The notes: generated by a model not told the origin, from the sequence alone. A stretch of 64,000 nucleotides of DNA from Hydrogenophaga sp. BPS33 (GCF_009859475.1 NZ_CP044549.1:3038001-3102000), one strand, 5' to 3'; positions 29,434 through 39,157 are shown, counted from the stretch's first letter. Translations and numbers: made by a program.

Positions 29434-29805
29434 TTACGCGACCCGTGCAGCGCGCCTGTTTTCCTGGTCCACCAGGCGATCAAGTTCGGCGCAGACGTCG
29501 TTGATCCGACCCGAAATGACCAGCCGCACGCCCGAGCGGTGGACAGGTGCAACGTCGGCTTGGCGCAGCACACGCACGCGGCTCAAGGAAGATGCGGGAA
29601 CCGGCGCGGCAGCGCACGCCGGGTCGATCGAGGTGCCACCGGATACACGCCGTCCCAGCCAGCCCGCCTTGGCGAAGCGCTGCACCGCCCGCGTGACCAG
29701 CGGCTCGTTGGCAGCAGGCGTGCTTCGAATGGATGGCGTGGGCAGCCAGCAGTCGATCAACTGCAGAGGCGCGCGCCAGGTGTTGGTGGTGAAAAGCTTT
29801 CCCAT
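29434..29805 (-). CDS. Small protein of unknown function downstream of lexA
   Basis: About 123 residues, no domain recognised. The beginning GKLFTTNTWRAPLQLIDCW and a later hydrophilic part ending in CAELDRLVDQENRRAAR can be described, but neither suggests a fold with certainty. There is no membrane segment or signal peptide. GGAG lies 6 bases before the ATG at 29805, which supports translation. It lies 147 bases downstream of lexA on the same strand, with no obvious terminator between, so it may belong to the LexA-controlled transcript. The final helix could be a coiled coil. Confidence 0.6.
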   Translation of the reverse strand: MGKLFTTNTWRAPLQLIDCWLPTPSIRSTPAANEPLVTRAVQRFAKAGWLGRRVSGGTSIDPACAAAPVPASSLSRVRVLRQADVAPVHRSGVRLVISGRINDVCAELDRLVDQENRRAARVA

Positions 29806-29952
29806 GTGAAACTCCATCGTTGGGGTTGAACACAGGCAGGATTGCAAACAAAGGCGCCTTGGCAGGGATGTGTCCATCAACGCGGAATGCCATCCAGCAA
29901 TCCGCAGGACAAAACGCCCGCCACCTGCCAAGGCGACTCTGGCCGAAGCCGG

Positions 29953-30639
29953 TCAGAGCTGGAAACTGTTGCGGATCAGGCCCACGGCAAGGCCTTCGAT
30001 TTCGAACGGCTCTCCCGGCTCGACCACGATGGTTTTGTAGTCCGGGTTCTCGGCATGCAGCTCGATCAGGTGCTGGCGCCGCATGAAGCGTTTGACGGTG
30101 ACGTCATCCCCCAGGCGGGCGACCACGATCTGGCCGTTTTTCGCCTCCTTGGTGGATTGCACGGCGAGCAGGTCGCCATCCATGATGCCGATGTCGCGCA
30201 TGGACATGCCGCGCACCTTGAGCAGGTAATCGGGCGTGCGCTGGAACAGGCTGCGTTCCACCTGGTAGGTCTGGTCCACATGCTCCTGCGCCAGGATGGG
30301 CGAGCCGGCGGCGACACGGCCAATGAGGGGCAGCACCAGCTGGCCCAGGCTGGGGATCGGCAGTGTAAGCTGGCGCCCGCGCGAGTCGTTGATGGATTGC
30401 AGGTCTTCGCTGCGCAGGCGAATGCCGCGCGACGTGCCGCTGACCAGCTCGATGACCCCCTTGCGCGCCAGCGCCTGCAAATGCTCTTCGGCCGCGTTGG
30501 CCGACTTGAAACCGAGCTCGCTGGCGATTTCGGCCCGGGTGGGCGGCGCGCCGGTGCGGGCGATGGCACTCTGGATCAATTCCAGAATCTGCTGTTGCCG
30601 TGCGGTGAGCTTCGGTGCGGTATGGGGCATGTCAAACAT
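29953..30639 (-). CDS. lexA: LexA repressor
   Basis: SOS repressor of about 228 residues, slightly longer than in E. coli. The N-terminal winged helix includes [12 protein letters not shown] and [13 protein letters not shown]. The self-cleavage site is Ala111-Gly112 in VAAGSP, and the catalytic dyad is Ser146 (RGMSMRD) and Lys183 (DVTVKRF), so the protein can be cleaved with RecA. GAGG lies 5 bases before the ATG at 30639; a second ATG three codons later is less well placed. A perfect CTG-N10-CAG box about 99 bases upstream suggests autoregulation. Confidence 0.97.
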   Translation of the reverse strand: MFDMPHTAPKLTARQQQILELIQSAIARTGAPPTRAEIASELGFKSANAAEEHLQALARKGVIELVSGTSRGIRLRSEDLQSINDSRGRQLTLPIPSLGQLVLPLIGRVAAGSPILAQEHVDQTYQVERSLFQRTPDYLLKVRGMSMRDIGIMDGDLLAVQSTKEAKNGQIVVARLGDDVTVKRFMRRQHLIELHAENPDYKTIVVEPGEPFEIEGLAVGLIRNSFQL

Positions 30640-30737
30640 GGAGACCTCGTTGAAAACGTGGGTGCCAAGGGGTGGATTGCCTTGTGGATCAGCCGGTGCG
30701 CCGCTGAGCGGGTGGTACCTGTTTGCTTATCCAGTGG

Positions 30738-30753
30738 CTGTATTTTTAACCAG
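30738..30753. promoter_or_regulatory. LexA (SOS) box between lexA and the asparaginase gene
   Basis: CTGTATTTTTAACCAG fits the CTG-N10-CAG consensus with an AT-rich centre. It lies 99 bases upstream of lexA and 18 bases upstream of the divergent asparaginase start, so it could control both. LexA binding here is established behaviour for lexA promoters; control of the other gene is inference. Confidence 0.85.
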
Positions 30754-30770
30754 TTTCAAAGGATTGGCAA

Positions 30771-31757
30771 GTGTTGGATGAAAACCGGGGCCAGCGGCTC
30801 GTGATACTGGGCACCGGCGGCACGATCGCTGGCCGGGCGGCCCAGTCGGGCGACAACGTGGGCTATGTGGCGGGGCAGGTGTCGGTGGCTGACTTGGTCG
30901 CGGCGGTGCCGGCGCTGGCGCACCTGCCGTTGGTGGTGGAGCAGGTGGCCCAGATCGATAGCAAGGACATGGGCTTGCCGGTCTGGCAGGCCTTGGCACG
31001 CTCGCTCGCGGCCCATCTGGACGATCCTGCCGTGTCGTCCGTGCTGGTGACGCACGGCACCGACACGCTGGAGGAAACCGCGTTCGTGCTGCAGCAGGTG
31101 CTGCAGCCCAGAAAACCCGTGGTGCTGACCTGCGCCATGCGCCCGGCCTCGGCCTTGTCGCCAGACGGTCCGCAGAATCTCAGCGACGCCGTGGCCGTGG
31201 CGCGGCAGGCCACGGGCGGCTGCGTGGTCGTGGTCTGCGCGGGGCAGGTGCACGCGGCGCGTGACGTGGCCAAGGTGCACACCTACCAGCTCAACGCGTT
31301 CGATTCCGGTGATGCCGGTCCATTGGCGCGTGTGGAAGAGGGCGGAGTGCGCCGCTTTCGGGCTTGGAGCGCCGGGGATTCGCGCGACGCTGCACCCGCC
31401 CAGGCTTCGCCCGATCTTCTCGAGCGCTTCCTGGCGGCCGAGGCGCTGCCGCGCGTCGAGCTCGTCACCAGCCACGCCGATGCGGATGGCAATCTGGTGC
31501 GCGCCTTGGCGGCGCAACCCGCGCCGGCGCGCCCACTGAAGGGCATCGTGGTCGCGGCCACCGGCAATGGCACGGTGCACCGATCGCTGGTCGAGGCGCT
31601 GAACGAAGCCAAGGCCAGCGGCGTGCGCGTGGTGCTCGCCAGCCGCTGTGCAAGGGGGCGGGTGGTGCCGCACGCGGGTCTGGCGTTCGAGCATTCGCAC
31701 GGCCTCTCGCCGGTCAAGGCGCGACTGGCGCTGGCACTCGAGTTGCTGATGGGCTGA
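30771..31757 (+). CDS. L-asparaginase (asparaginase/glutaminase family)
   Basis: Hydrolyses asparagine to aspartate and ammonia. About 328 residues. The N-terminal motif GTGGTIAG has the nucleophile Thr18, and the second motif VTHGTDTLEET, with the second catalytic Thr, is near residues 91-101. No signal peptide is seen, so it is cytoplasmic. The GTG at 30771 has AGGA 7 bases upstream; a TTG follows directly. It is divergent from lexA and shares its short upstream region, including the SOS box. The gene for a small membrane protein starts 4 bases after its stop. Confidence 0.92.
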   Translation: MLDENRGQRLVILGTGGTIAGRAAQSGDNVGYVAGQVSVADLVAAVPALAHLPLVVEQVAQIDSKDMGLPVWQALARSLAAHLDDPAVSSVLVTHGTDTLEETAFVLQQVLQPRKPVVLTCAMRPASALSPDGPQNLSDAVAVARQATGGCVVVVCAGQVHAARDVAKVHTYQLNAFDSGDAGPLARVEEGGVRRFRAWSAGDSRDAAPAQASPDLLERFLAAEALPRVELVTSHADADGNLVRALAAQPAPARPLKGIVVAATGNGTVHRSLVEALNEAKASGVRVVLASRCARGRVVPHAGLAFEHSHGLSPVKARLALALELLMG

Positions 31758-31761
31758 GCGC

Positions 31762-32181
31762 ATGTTCGCCGCGCTCGGCGCCCATCCGTGGGCCTATCCG
31801 ATGCTGGAGGTGGTCCACCTGCTGGGCGTGGCGTTGCTGCTGGGCAATCTCACGCTGCTGGAGCTGCGCGTGTTCGGTTGGGGCAGGGCATTGCCGATCG
31901 AACCGCTGGCCCGTTTGAGCCTGGGCATCGTCGCGCTGGGATTCGTGCTGGCCGCGGCCTCGGGTCTTTTGATGTTTGCGACGCAGGCTGGGGAACTGCT
32001 GGCCAATCGCGTGTTCACAGCCAAGATGGTGTTGATCATGCTGGCGGGTGGCAACGCCGGCTGGTTCCATGCCCGCCGCTCCCTGCAGCGGCAGGACCGC
32101 ATGGCGCGTGTCCTGATGCTGCTGTCGACGGTGCTGTGGCTGCTGGTATTGACCTGCGGCCGTTGGATTGGCTACGTGTGA
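31762..32181 (+). CDS. Small integral membrane protein of unknown function
   Basis: About 139 residues with four hydrophobic helices (about 13-32, 48-68, 80-97 and 115-135). Short features are an N-terminal HPWAYPMLEVVHLLG, whose histidine could bind a cofactor, and a conserved-looking charged loop ARRSLQRQDRMAR before the last helix. It lies 4 bases after the asparaginase gene and 11 bases before the next gene, so the three probably form one transcript. No function can be assigned. Its size and topology resemble uncharacterised DUF-type inner-membrane proteins. Confidence 0.75.
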   Translation: MFAALGAHPWAYPMLEVVHLLGVALLLGNLTLLELRVFGWGRALPIEPLARLSLGIVALGFVLAAASGLLMFATQAGELLANRVFTAKMVLIMLAGGNAGWFHARRSLQRQDRMARVLMLLSTVLWLLVLTCGRWIGYV

Positions 32182-32192
32182 AGGAGATGGTC

Positions 32193-32672
32193 ATGCAGCG
32201 ACGAGATCTGATGCAGGCGGGCGCGGCGTTCGGATGGGGCGGCTGGAGCGCGCTCGCGCAGGCCCACCACGGCTGGAGCAGCTTCGACCAGGACCGCCCG
32301 CTCTACCTGGAGGGCCGGGCGGCCAGCGTACGCTGGCGCAACCCGCATGCGGAGCTGGTGCTGGACGTGCCCGAGTCGCTGCGCCTGCCGCCCGATCTGG
32401 CGCAGCGCAGCCTGCCGGCGCAGACGGCATCCATCGACGGTCCCGCGCTGCTCGCCAGGACCGTGCTGCCCACCCGGCGCGACCGCCGTTGGGAAATCGA
32501 GTTGGCGCCGCTGTTTCGCCTGGGCCAGTGGCAGGTGCCCGAGATCAAGAACGGCATGCCGCTGTCCGTGGTGGGATTCGCGTTCAAGGACGAGAAGGGC
32601 GAGGCGATCCTGCGCGCCGAGTACCTGTTTCTGGACGGCAAGACTTACGGCCTGCGCTCCAGTCCGGCCTGA
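32193..32672 (+). CDS. Exported DUF6152-like protein with twin-arginine-type signal
   Basis: About 159 residues. The N-terminus MQRRDLMQAGAAFGWGGWSALAQA has a twin-arginine-like signal ending near residue 24. The mature part starts HHGWSSFDQDRPLYLEGRA and continues as a small beta-rich domain with WRNPHAELVLDVP and KDEKGEAILRAEYLFLDGKTYGLR, as in DUF6152 proteins. AAGGAG lies 6 bases before the ATG at 32193. It follows the membrane protein gene by 11 bases, so the two may work together at the cell envelope. The function is not known for the family. Confidence 0.75.
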   Translation: MQRRDLMQAGAAFGWGGWSALAQAHHGWSSFDQDRPLYLEGRAASVRWRNPHAELVLDVPESLRLPPDLAQRSLPAQTASIDGPALLARTVLPTRRDRRWEIELAPLFRLGQWQVPEIKNGMPLSVVGFAFKDEKGEAILRAEYLFLDGKTYGLRSSPA

Positions 32673-32684
32673 GTGCGCGGATGC

Positions 32685-32709
32685 AAAAAACCCGGCGCGT
32701 GGCCGGGTT
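32685..32709 (-). terminator. Intrinsic terminator of adk
   Basis: On the minus strand AACCCGGC (loop of 5) GCCGGGTT is followed by a run of T (32685-32690). It lies 24 bases after the adk stop. Confidence 0.85.
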
Positions 32710-32732
32710 CTGGATGGGGTGTTGAGCGCGCC

Positions 32733-33410
<678 letters not shown>

Positions 33411-33529
33411 TCAAAGCGTCGCCGCGTGTCTCGCGCGGTCCCGGGCATGGCTGCCGGGGTATCCATTCGAGGATAGCATGGGCACCCCACGGCCAAACTG
33501 ACAGCGAAAGACGGGGTTTAGCGGGCCGC

Positions 33530-34318
33530 TCAACGGCTGGCTTGCAGCAGTTCGCGCACGCGTTGCAGGTCTTGCGGTGTGTCGACGCCGGGTCCTGGAG
33601 CGTGCTCGGTCAGGTGCACCGCGATGCGCTGCCCGTGCCACAACACGCGCAACTGTTCCAGCGACTCCGTGCGTTCCAGCGGTGCTGGCTCCAGCACGGG
33701 GAATTGCCGCAGGAAACCCGCGCGGTAACCGTAGATGCCGATGTGGCGCAGCGGCGCGGGCGAGGGCAGGACCGCGCTGGCCGGGCCCGCTTGCAGCGCC
33801 GCCATGCCGTCGCGCCACCAGGCAATGGGAGCGCGGCTGAAATACAGCGCGGTGCCCGCGCGGTCGAGCACCACCTTGACGACGTTGGGATTGAGAAAAT
33901 CGTCCGCGCTGGCAATGGCGTGGGCGGCGGTGCTCATGACGCAGTCGTGGCGGGACTGCAGTTCCGCGGCCACGGCGTCGATCAGCCGGGGTTCGATCAG
34001 CGGCTCGTCGCCTTGCACGTTCACCACCACGGCGTCGTCGGGCAGTTCGAGTTGCGCGCAGGCCTCGGCCAGGCGGTCGCTGCCCGAGGGATGGTCTGTG
34101 CGCGTGAGAAGGGCTTGAACGCCGTGCGCCTGGCAGGCTTGGACGATGCGCGCGTCGTCGGCCGCCACCACACACCGGTTCGCGCCACTTTGCAGCGCGC
34201 GCTGCGCCACGCGCACCACCATGGGCACGCCGGCGATGTCGGCCAGCGGCTTGTCGGGCAGCCGGGTCGATGCCAGCCGCGCGGGGATCAGGACCGTGAA
34301 ACCCTGGGCAGCGTTCAT
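33530..34318 (-). CDS. kdsB: 3-deoxy-manno-octulosonate cytidylyltransferase
   Basis: Activates Kdo with CTP to CMP-Kdo for lipopolysaccharide core synthesis. About 262 residues. The nucleotide-binding start [19 protein letters not shown] (residues 7-25) and the motifs [12 protein letters not shown] near 78-89 and [11 protein letters not shown] near 97-107 are full family signatures. The ATG overlaps the stop of the upstream trm112-like gene by 4 bases. It works in the same pathway as lpxK, encoded two genes upstream. Confidence 0.97.
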   Translation of the reverse strand: MNAAQGFTVLIPARLASTRLPDKPLADIAGVPMVVRVAQRALQSGANRCVVAADDARIVQACQAHGVQALLTRTDHPSGSDRLAEACAQLELPDDAVVVNVQGDEPLIEPRLIDAVAAELQSRHDCVMSTAAHAIASADDFLNPNVVKVVLDRAGTALYFSRAPIAWWRDGMAALQAGPASAVLPSPAPLRHIGIYGYRAGFLRQFPVLEPAPLERTESLEQLRVLWHGQRIAVHLTEHAPGPGVDTPQDLQRVRELLQASR

Positions 34319-34521
34319 GCCAGCGGCGCAGGCGCCGAGGGGCGGGCTGCTTCCTCATCGCTGAGGGTGCGGGCTTCGTGTTCGAGGAGGATCGGAATGC
34401 CGTCGCGCACCGGGTAGGCCAGGCGCGCGCTGCGGGAGAGCAACTCCTGCTTGTCGCGATCGAAGATCAGAGGGCCTTTGGTGACCGGGCAGACCAGCAG
34501 TTCGAGCAGTTTGGTGTCCAT
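34315..34521 (-). CDS. Trm112/YcaR-family small protein lacking the zinc cysteines
   Basis: 68 residues. The sequence [14 protein letters not shown] and the later [16 protein letters not shown] match the YcaR family usually found between lpxK and kdsB. In E. coli YcaR the motif is C-x2-C; here only the first Cys of CPVTKG remains, and the second position of the other pair is Ser ([11 protein letters not shown]). Zinc binding is therefore probably lost, as seems usual in beta-proteobacterial members. The ATG at 34521 is used because a longer frame adds no family sequence. The exact function is unknown. Confidence 0.88.
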   Translation of the reverse strand: MDTKLLELLVCPVTKGPLIFDRDKQELLSRSARLAYPVRDGIPILLEHEARTLSDEEAARPSAPAPLA

Positions 34522-34559
34522 CGCGCGATGATAGTCGCGCCGCGCCTCAACGCCCGGCC

Positions 34560-35630
34560 TCAACGCCCGGCTGTGACGGCCGCCAGGCGGGCCTCGACTG
34601 CGGCGAAGAACGCGGGGTCGGGTGCCAGCTCCAAAGGCACCGCCCAGGCCTGCCGTGTGCCGTCGGCAGGCAATAGCGGAAAGAGCTTCACTGCGTCTTT
34701 TTCGGTGCAGACCACCACGTCCGCGGGATGGCGCAGCAGCTCGGCGTAGGCGGTCGCGTCAGCATGATCGGGCAGGGGAATTTCCTGCTCGGGCACGAGG
34801 CCGCTTTCGCGCAGCATGCTGAAGAACACCTCGGGCCTGGCAATGCCGGCGGTGGCCGTGAGGGCCTGCCCGCGCAGTTGCGCCAATGGCACGCGCTGGC
34901 CTTGCGGCCCGAGCGCGTGTGTGGCCAAACGCCGCAGCGCGTCGAACACCGGCAGGCCGTGCGCATCCACGGGCTGGCCTGGTTGGCCCTCGCGGCTTTG
35001 CCGCAGCACCAGATCGGGCCTGAAGGGCGAGCCGGGCGCAGGCGGCCAGGGTTCTCGCAGCAAACCGGCGGGCAGCAGCCAGCCGTTGCCCACGCCCCGG
35101 TCGTCGAACACCACGATGGCGAGATCGCGGCCGAGCGCAAGGTGCTGCAAGCCGTCGTCGCAGACCAGCACGTTCACCTGTGGATGTGCCGCGAGCAGGG
35201 CACGCGCCGCGTCCACTCGGCGCGCGGCCACGCACACCGGCACGCCGGTGCGCTGATGGATCAGCAGCGGCTCGTCGCCCACATCGGCGGCCGAGGCGTT
35301 GGCGTGTACCGGCGTCGCATCGGCTCCCTGGCGGCCGTGCCCACGCGACACCACGCCGGGCCGCCAGCCGCGCGACACCAGGTGGTTGACCAGAGCGATG
35401 GTGCAAGGCGTCTTGCCGGCGCCACCGAGCACCACGTTGCCGACCACGATGACGGGCACCTCCAGGCGGTGCACGCGCAGCACGCCCATGGCGTACAGGC
35501 GCCGGCGCAGGGCGATGAGGCTTCGGTACAGGAGGGAGACGGGCCAGAGCAGGCGCATGGGCCCGCCGCGTTGCTGCGCGGCCCGCAGCCAGCGCGTCTG
35601 GCGCCGGGTGTCCGCCTTGCCCTGGCTCAT
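34560..35630 (-). CDS. lpxK: Tetraacyldisaccharide 4'-kinase
   Basis: Phosphorylates the 4' position of the lipid A disaccharide at the inner face of the inner membrane. About 356 residues. A positively charged, amphipathic N-terminus ([24 protein letters not shown]) is the membrane-binding region. The kinase P-loop [10 protein letters not shown] is near 66-75, and [23 protein letters not shown] near 154-176 is a family signature. It starts 28 bases after exbD and precedes the trm112-like gene by 38 bases, a common beta-proteobacterial order. Confidence 0.95.
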   Translation of the reverse strand: MSQGKADTRRQTRWLRAAQQRGGPMRLLWPVSLLYRSLIALRRRLYAMGVLRVHRLEVPVIVVGNVVLGGAGKTPCTIALVNHLVSRGWRPGVVSRGHGRQGADATPVHANASAADVGDEPLLIHQRTGVPVCVAARRVDAARALLAAHPQVNVLVCDDGLQHLALGRDLAIVVFDDRGVGNGWLLPAGLLREPWPPAPGSPFRPDLVLRQSREGQPGQPVDAHGLPVFDALRRLATHALGPQGQRVPLAQLRGQALTATAGIARPEVFFSMLRESGLVPEQEIPLPDHADATAYAELLRHPADVVVCTEKDAVKLFPLLPADGTRQAWAVPLELAPDPAFFAAVEARLAAVTAGR

Positions 35631-35658
35631 GGCACGCGGCCGGGGCGCACGGCCTGCG

Positions 35659-36090
35659 TCAGGATCTGCCCCGGGCGCCGCCCGACTGCTGGGTGGCGAA
35701 CGTGATCTGGATCAGGCCCGCGCGCCGCGCGGCGTCCATCACGTTGATGACCGATTGGTGGGTGGCGGCGGCATCGGCGCTGATGATCACCACGGTTTCG
35801 CGGTTGTTCTGCGAGGCCGCCGACAACACCCGCGTGAGGGCTTCGACGCTTGTGCTCTCGACCACCTGGCGATTGATCGAGTAGCGGCCATCGCTGCCCA
35901 CCGCCACCACGATTTCCTTGGGGTTCTGCTTGGGCGCCTGGGCATCGGCCGTGGGCAGGTTCACCTGGAGCTCGGTGAACTTGCTGTAGGTGGTGGTGAG
36001 CATCAGGAAGATCAGCACCACCAGCAGGATGTCGATGAACGGGATCAGGTTGATCTCGGGTTCATCGCGCTCGCCGCGCCGGAAGTTCAT
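35659..36090 (-). CDS. exbD: ExbD/TolR-family energy-transduction protein
   Basis: 143 residues. One N-terminal membrane helix, NLIPFIDILLVVLIFLMLTT (residues 14-33), contains the conserved Asp that carries protons, and the rest is periplasmic. With ExbB it converts proton-motive force into movement of a partner such as TonB or another envelope protein. The start overlaps the exbB stop by 4 bases. No tonB gene is adjacent, and the pair sits among lipid A genes, so the partner is uncertain; a Tol-like or other role is possible. Confidence 0.92.
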   Translation of the reverse strand: MNFRRGERDEPEINLIPFIDILLVVLIFLMLTTTYSKFTELQVNLPTADAQAPKQNPKEIVVAVGSDGRYSINRQVVESTSVEALTRVLSAASQNNRETVVIISADAAATHQSVINVMDAARRAGLIQITFATQQSGGARGRS

Positions 36091-36734
36091 ACCGTGGGCT
36101 TCCGCAGCGAGAGCAGGTGGCGCGCGAAGCGCTCGGACGCCAGCTCCATGCCCAGCAGGTAGCTGTCAACCCGTGCGCGGAAATAGCGCCAGAAGATCAG
36201 CGCCGGGATGGCGATGATCAGGCCGAAGGCGGTGTTGTAGAGGGCAATGGAAATGCCGTGGGCCAGTTGCTCCGGGTTGCCCATGCCGGGCACCGCTCCC
36301 GAGCCCTGCGCGGCCTGCGAGCCGAAGATCTCGATCATGCCGATCACCGTGCCCAGCAGGCCCAGCAGCGGGGCGGCCGAGGCGATGGTGGCCAGCGCGC
36401 CCAGGTACTTCTGCAGCTTGGCCGCAGCCTCGCGGCCCGCACCCTCCAGGCTGGCGCGCAGATCGTCTTCGCTGGCACGGGGATTGATGTTGAAGGTGCG
36501 AAAGCCGGTGGCCAGCACCGTGCCGAGCACCGAGTTCTGTTCCAGTTGCCTGACCACGTCGGGGCCGGGGATGCCATTGCGCGAGACCATGATGGCTTCG
36601 TCGAGCAATTTGGGGGGGGCGATCTTGCGCGTCTTGAGGCTGACGAAGCGTTCGATGATCAGCGCCATGCCCAGCACAGAGCAGATGATCAGGGGCCAGA
36701 TCGGCCAGCCGGCCGCTTGTATGATGGAAAACAA
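36087..36734 (-). CDS. exbB: ExbB/TolQ-family proton channel protein
   Basis: About 215 residues with three membrane helices: near 8-25, then the pair near 115-140 and 160-185. The MotA/TolQ/ExbB core is visible as LGALATIASAAPLLGLLGTVIGMIEIF and ALYNTAFGLIIAIPALIFWRYF. It assembles with ExbD into a proton-driven inner-membrane motor. It is the first gene of the exbB-exbD-lpxK-trm112-kdsB-adk series. Upstream is a 372-base region leading to the divergent xseA gene. Confidence 0.94.
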   Translation of the reverse strand: MFSIIQAAGWPIWPLIICSVLGMALIIERFVSLKTRKIAPPKLLDEAIMVSRNGIPGPDVVRQLEQNSVLGTVLATGFRTFNINPRASEDDLRASLEGAGREAAAKLQKYLGALATIASAAPLLGLLGTVIGMIEIFGSQAAQGSGAVPGMGNPEQLAHGISIALYNTAFGLIIAIPALIFWRYFRARVDSYLLGMELASERFARHLLSLRKPTV

Positions 36735-37106
36735 ATCAGGGCTCCAGACAATTGCAGGCGACGGCCATGGGTTTCAGTGGCCTTGAATGGTCGCAGGATT
36801 ATGTCTCAGGCCATGGCCGCCCCTCTGCGAATCGCGGCCGTTCGGCCATTGCGCTTCGGTCCCACACCCGCATCGGCTTGCCCCCCCGCCCATGCACAGA
36901 TCTTGTGGATAACTTTGTGAAAAACCCCTTCGCATTTCCGTCAAACGCAGCGCTGCCCTGGCTTGGCGACGCATTGATCACAAAACAGGCAGTGCAAAAC
37001 GCTTTGGAATCAAGGCTCTTTGCGCGATCGCGCGCCACGCTTGCCGCATTCGCGGCCAGGCCCAGCTTTCATGCGCCCTGTGGACATATTCGCTCCGGAG
37101 ACGCTT
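36735..37106. other. Divergent spacer between exbB and xseA with one DnaA-box-like site
   Basis: No gene was recognised. The stretch should hold the promoters of both exbB and xseA. The only clear motif is TGTGGATAA at 36904-36912, the reverse complement of the DnaA consensus TTATCCACA, in a local AT-rich patch. No cluster of such boxes is present, so it is not an origin. No terminator is seen. Confidence 0.5.
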
Positions 37107-38408
37107 GTGTCTGAGCCATTCCCGATGGGCGATCCAGCATCGGCGCGCCGCGTGTGGGCGGTTGGTCCGCTGATGCGAGCCGTGGCCGACACGCTCGCGG
37201 CGCGCTTCAATCCGGTGGCAGTGCGCGGCGAGCTTTCGGGCTTCTCGCGCGCGGCCAGCGGGCATTGTTATTTCTCGTTGAAGGACGACACCGGCCAGGT
37301 GCGCTGCGCGTTGTTTCGCCGCTCTGCCGAGCAGCTCACGTTCGCGCCGCGCGATGGCCAACTGGTGGAGGCACGCGGCAAGCTCGACGTCTACGGCCCA
37401 CGCGGTGACCTGCAACTCATCGTCGAGACTTTGCAGCCCGCCGGGCAGGGCGCCTTGTTCGAGCAGTTCCTCAAGCTCAAGGCGCAGCTCGAAGCCGAAG
37501 GCCTGTTCGATGCCGATCGCAAGCGTGCGCTGCCGGTCCAGCCGCGCAGCATCGGCGTGGTGACCTCGCTCGGGGCGGCCGCCTTGCGCGACGTGGTCAC
37601 CGCGCTCAGGCGGCGCGTGCCGCACATTCCGGTGGTGGTCTACCCGGCGGCGGTGCAGGGCGGGCAGGCGCCATCGGAGTTGTGCGCGGCCTTGCAGACC
37701 GCCTATCGCCGGCACGCCGAGACCGGCGAGAGCGAGGTGCTGCTGCTGGTGCGTGGCGGTGGTTCGCTGGAAGACCTGTGGTCGTTCAACGACCCGAACC
37801 TGGTTCGCACCGTCGCGCAAGCGCCCATGCCCGTGGTCTGCGGCGTGGGGCACGAGACCGACTTCACCCTGGCCGACTTCGTGGCCGATCTGCGCGCGCC
37901 CACGCCCACCGCGGCGGCCGAGCTGTGCGCGCCGGCGCGCGAGCAGCGACTGGGCGAACTGGTCTACCTGCGCGAGCGGTTGGCCGATGGCGTGCGCAGC
38001 GATCTCGACCAGCGCGGCCAGCGTCTGGACCGCGTGGCCCAGCGCATGGGACGGCCCTCGGGCCGTGTGCACGAAAGCCAGCAGCAGCTCGCCGGCTTGC
38101 AGCACCGCCTGCAAGGCGGGCTGGTCCTGGCGGCGCAGCAGCATCGCCACCGCTGGCAAGTGCTGGCACGCGCCTTGCCACCGTCGCTGCAGCGCGCGAT
38201 GGATGGGCAGCGGCAACGCCTGCAGCGCGCGCAAGCCGCGTTGGGCCTGCTCGACCCGCAACTCGTGCTGGAACGCGGCTACGCCTTCCTCACCGACGAA
38301 CACGGGCAGGCCGTGACCAGCACCACGCAGACCCAACCCGGCCAGGCCTTGCAGGCCACGCTGGCCGATGGCCGCATCGGTCTGCACGTGGACAGGGCGG
38401 CCGAGTAA
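37107..38408 (+). CDS. xseA: Exodeoxyribonuclease VII large subunit
   Basis: Catalytic subunit of the ATP-independent single-strand exonuclease used in repair and recombination. About 433 residues. The N-terminal OB-fold domain ([32 protein letters not shown]) is at about 10-105. The catalytic core follows, with [15 protein letters not shown] near 148-162, [17 protein letters not shown] near 212-228 and [19 protein letters not shown] near 240-258; the last is the family hallmark. A long coiled coil is at 285-400. The GTG at 37107 is chosen because GGAG lies 6 bases upstream; an ATG at 37071 with a poor site is the alternative. The small subunit xseB is not in the window. Confidence 0.95.
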   Translation: MSEPFPMGDPASARRVWAVGPLMRAVADTLAARFNPVAVRGELSGFSRAASGHCYFSLKDDTGQVRCALFRRSAEQLTFAPRDGQLVEARGKLDVYGPRGDLQLIVETLQPAGQGALFEQFLKLKAQLEAEGLFDADRKRALPVQPRSIGVVTSLGAAALRDVVTALRRRVPHIPVVVYPAAVQGGQAPSELCAALQTAYRRHAETGESEVLLLVRGGGSLEDLWSFNDPNLVRTVAQAPMPVVCGVGHETDFTLADFVADLRAPTPTAAAELCAPAREQRLGELVYLRERLADGVRSDLDQRGQRLDRVAQRMGRPSGRVHESQQQLAGLQHRLQGGLVLAAQQHRHRWQVLARALPPSLQRAMDGQRQRLQRAQAALGLLDPQLVLERGYAFLTDEHGQAVTSTTQTQPGQALQATLADGRIGLHVDRAAE

Positions 38409-38430
38409 CCCTGTTCGGCGAGCCCTCGAT

Positions 38431-38453
38431 GACCGTGCCTACAATGCACGGTC
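38431..38453. promoter_or_regulatory. Perfect inverted repeat around a -10-like sequence upstream of sodB
   Basis: GACCGTGC (38431-38438) and GCACGGTC (38446-38453) flank a 7-base centre, and the centre includes TACAAT (38440-38445), a good -10 hexamer. It lies about 72 bases before the sodB ATG and 22 bases after the xseA stop. It lacks a following T-tract, so it looks more like an operator over the promoter than a terminator. Which protein binds is unknown. Confidence 0.5.
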
Positions 38454-38524
38454 CAACGGCCGGGCGGCCCCGCAGGCCCCGACCGACATGCGCAGCTTCA
38501 CAACACCAACGCAAGAGGAACCCC

Positions 38525-39106
38525 ATGGAACATACCCTGCCCAAACTGCCTTACGACCTCGACGCCCTGGCGCCGCACTACAGCCGTGAAACGCTGGAGT
38601 TCCACCATGGCAAGCACCACAACGCCTACGTGGTCAACCTCAACAACCTGCAAAAGGGCACCGAGTTCGAGAGCATGGACCTCGAGTCCATCGTGAAGAA
38701 GTCCAGCGGTGGCATCTACAACAACGCCGCGCAGATCTGGAACCACACCTTCTTCTGGAACTGCATGAAGCCCAACGGCGGTGGCGAACCTTCGGGCGCG
38801 CTGGCCGCGGCCATCACCGCCAAGTTCGGCAGCTACGCTGCGTTCAAGGAAGCCTTCGTGAAGTCCGCAGTGGGCAACTTCGGTTCGGGCTGGACCTGGC
38901 TGGTGAAGAAGGCCGACGGCTCGGTGGACATCGTCAACATGGGCGCCGCCGGCACGCCGCTGACCACTGGCGACAAGGCCCTGCTGACGGTGGACGTTTG
39001 GGAGCACGCCTACTACATCGATTACCGCAACCTGCGTCCCAAGTTCGTCGAGACCTTCCTCGACAAGCTGGTGAACTGGTCGTTCGCCGAAGCCAACTTC
39101 GCTTGA
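38525..39106 (+). CDS. sodB: Superoxide dismutase (Fe type)
   Basis: Converts superoxide to oxygen and hydrogen peroxide in the cytoplasm. 193 residues. The four metal ligands are visible: His27 (FHHGKHH), His74 (WNHTFFWN), Asp157 and His161 ([11 protein letters not shown]). The [11 protein letters not shown] context and length fit the iron form, though Fe/Mn preference cannot be fully settled by eye. AGAGGA lies about 7 bases before the ATG. A perfect inverted repeat overlaps the likely promoter, and a strong terminator follows. Confidence 0.95.
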   Translation: MEHTLPKLPYDLDALAPHYSRETLEFHHGKHHNAYVVNLNNLQKGTEFESMDLESIVKKSSGGIYNNAAQIWNHTFFWNCMKPNGGGEPSGALAAAITAKFGSYAAFKEAFVKSAVGNFGSGWTWLVKKADGSVDIVNMGAAGTPLTTGDKALLTVDVWEHAYYIDYRNLRPKFVETFLDKLVNWSFAEANFA

Positions 39107-39126
39107 GGCGTCCGCGCTGAACGCTA

Positions 39127-39157
39127 GGGCTCGAAGGGCAACCTTCGAGCCCTTTTT
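39127..39157 (+). terminator. Intrinsic terminator of sodB
   Basis: An 11-bp perfect stem (39127-39137 with 39142-39152, loop GCAA) is followed by TTTTT. It lies 21 bases after the sodB stop. Confidence 0.92.

Noticed and set aside
36735..37106. Possible replication origin because of the DnaA-box-like site
   Set aside because: Only a single box, no AT-rich unwinding element and no dnaA, dnaN or parA genes nearby.
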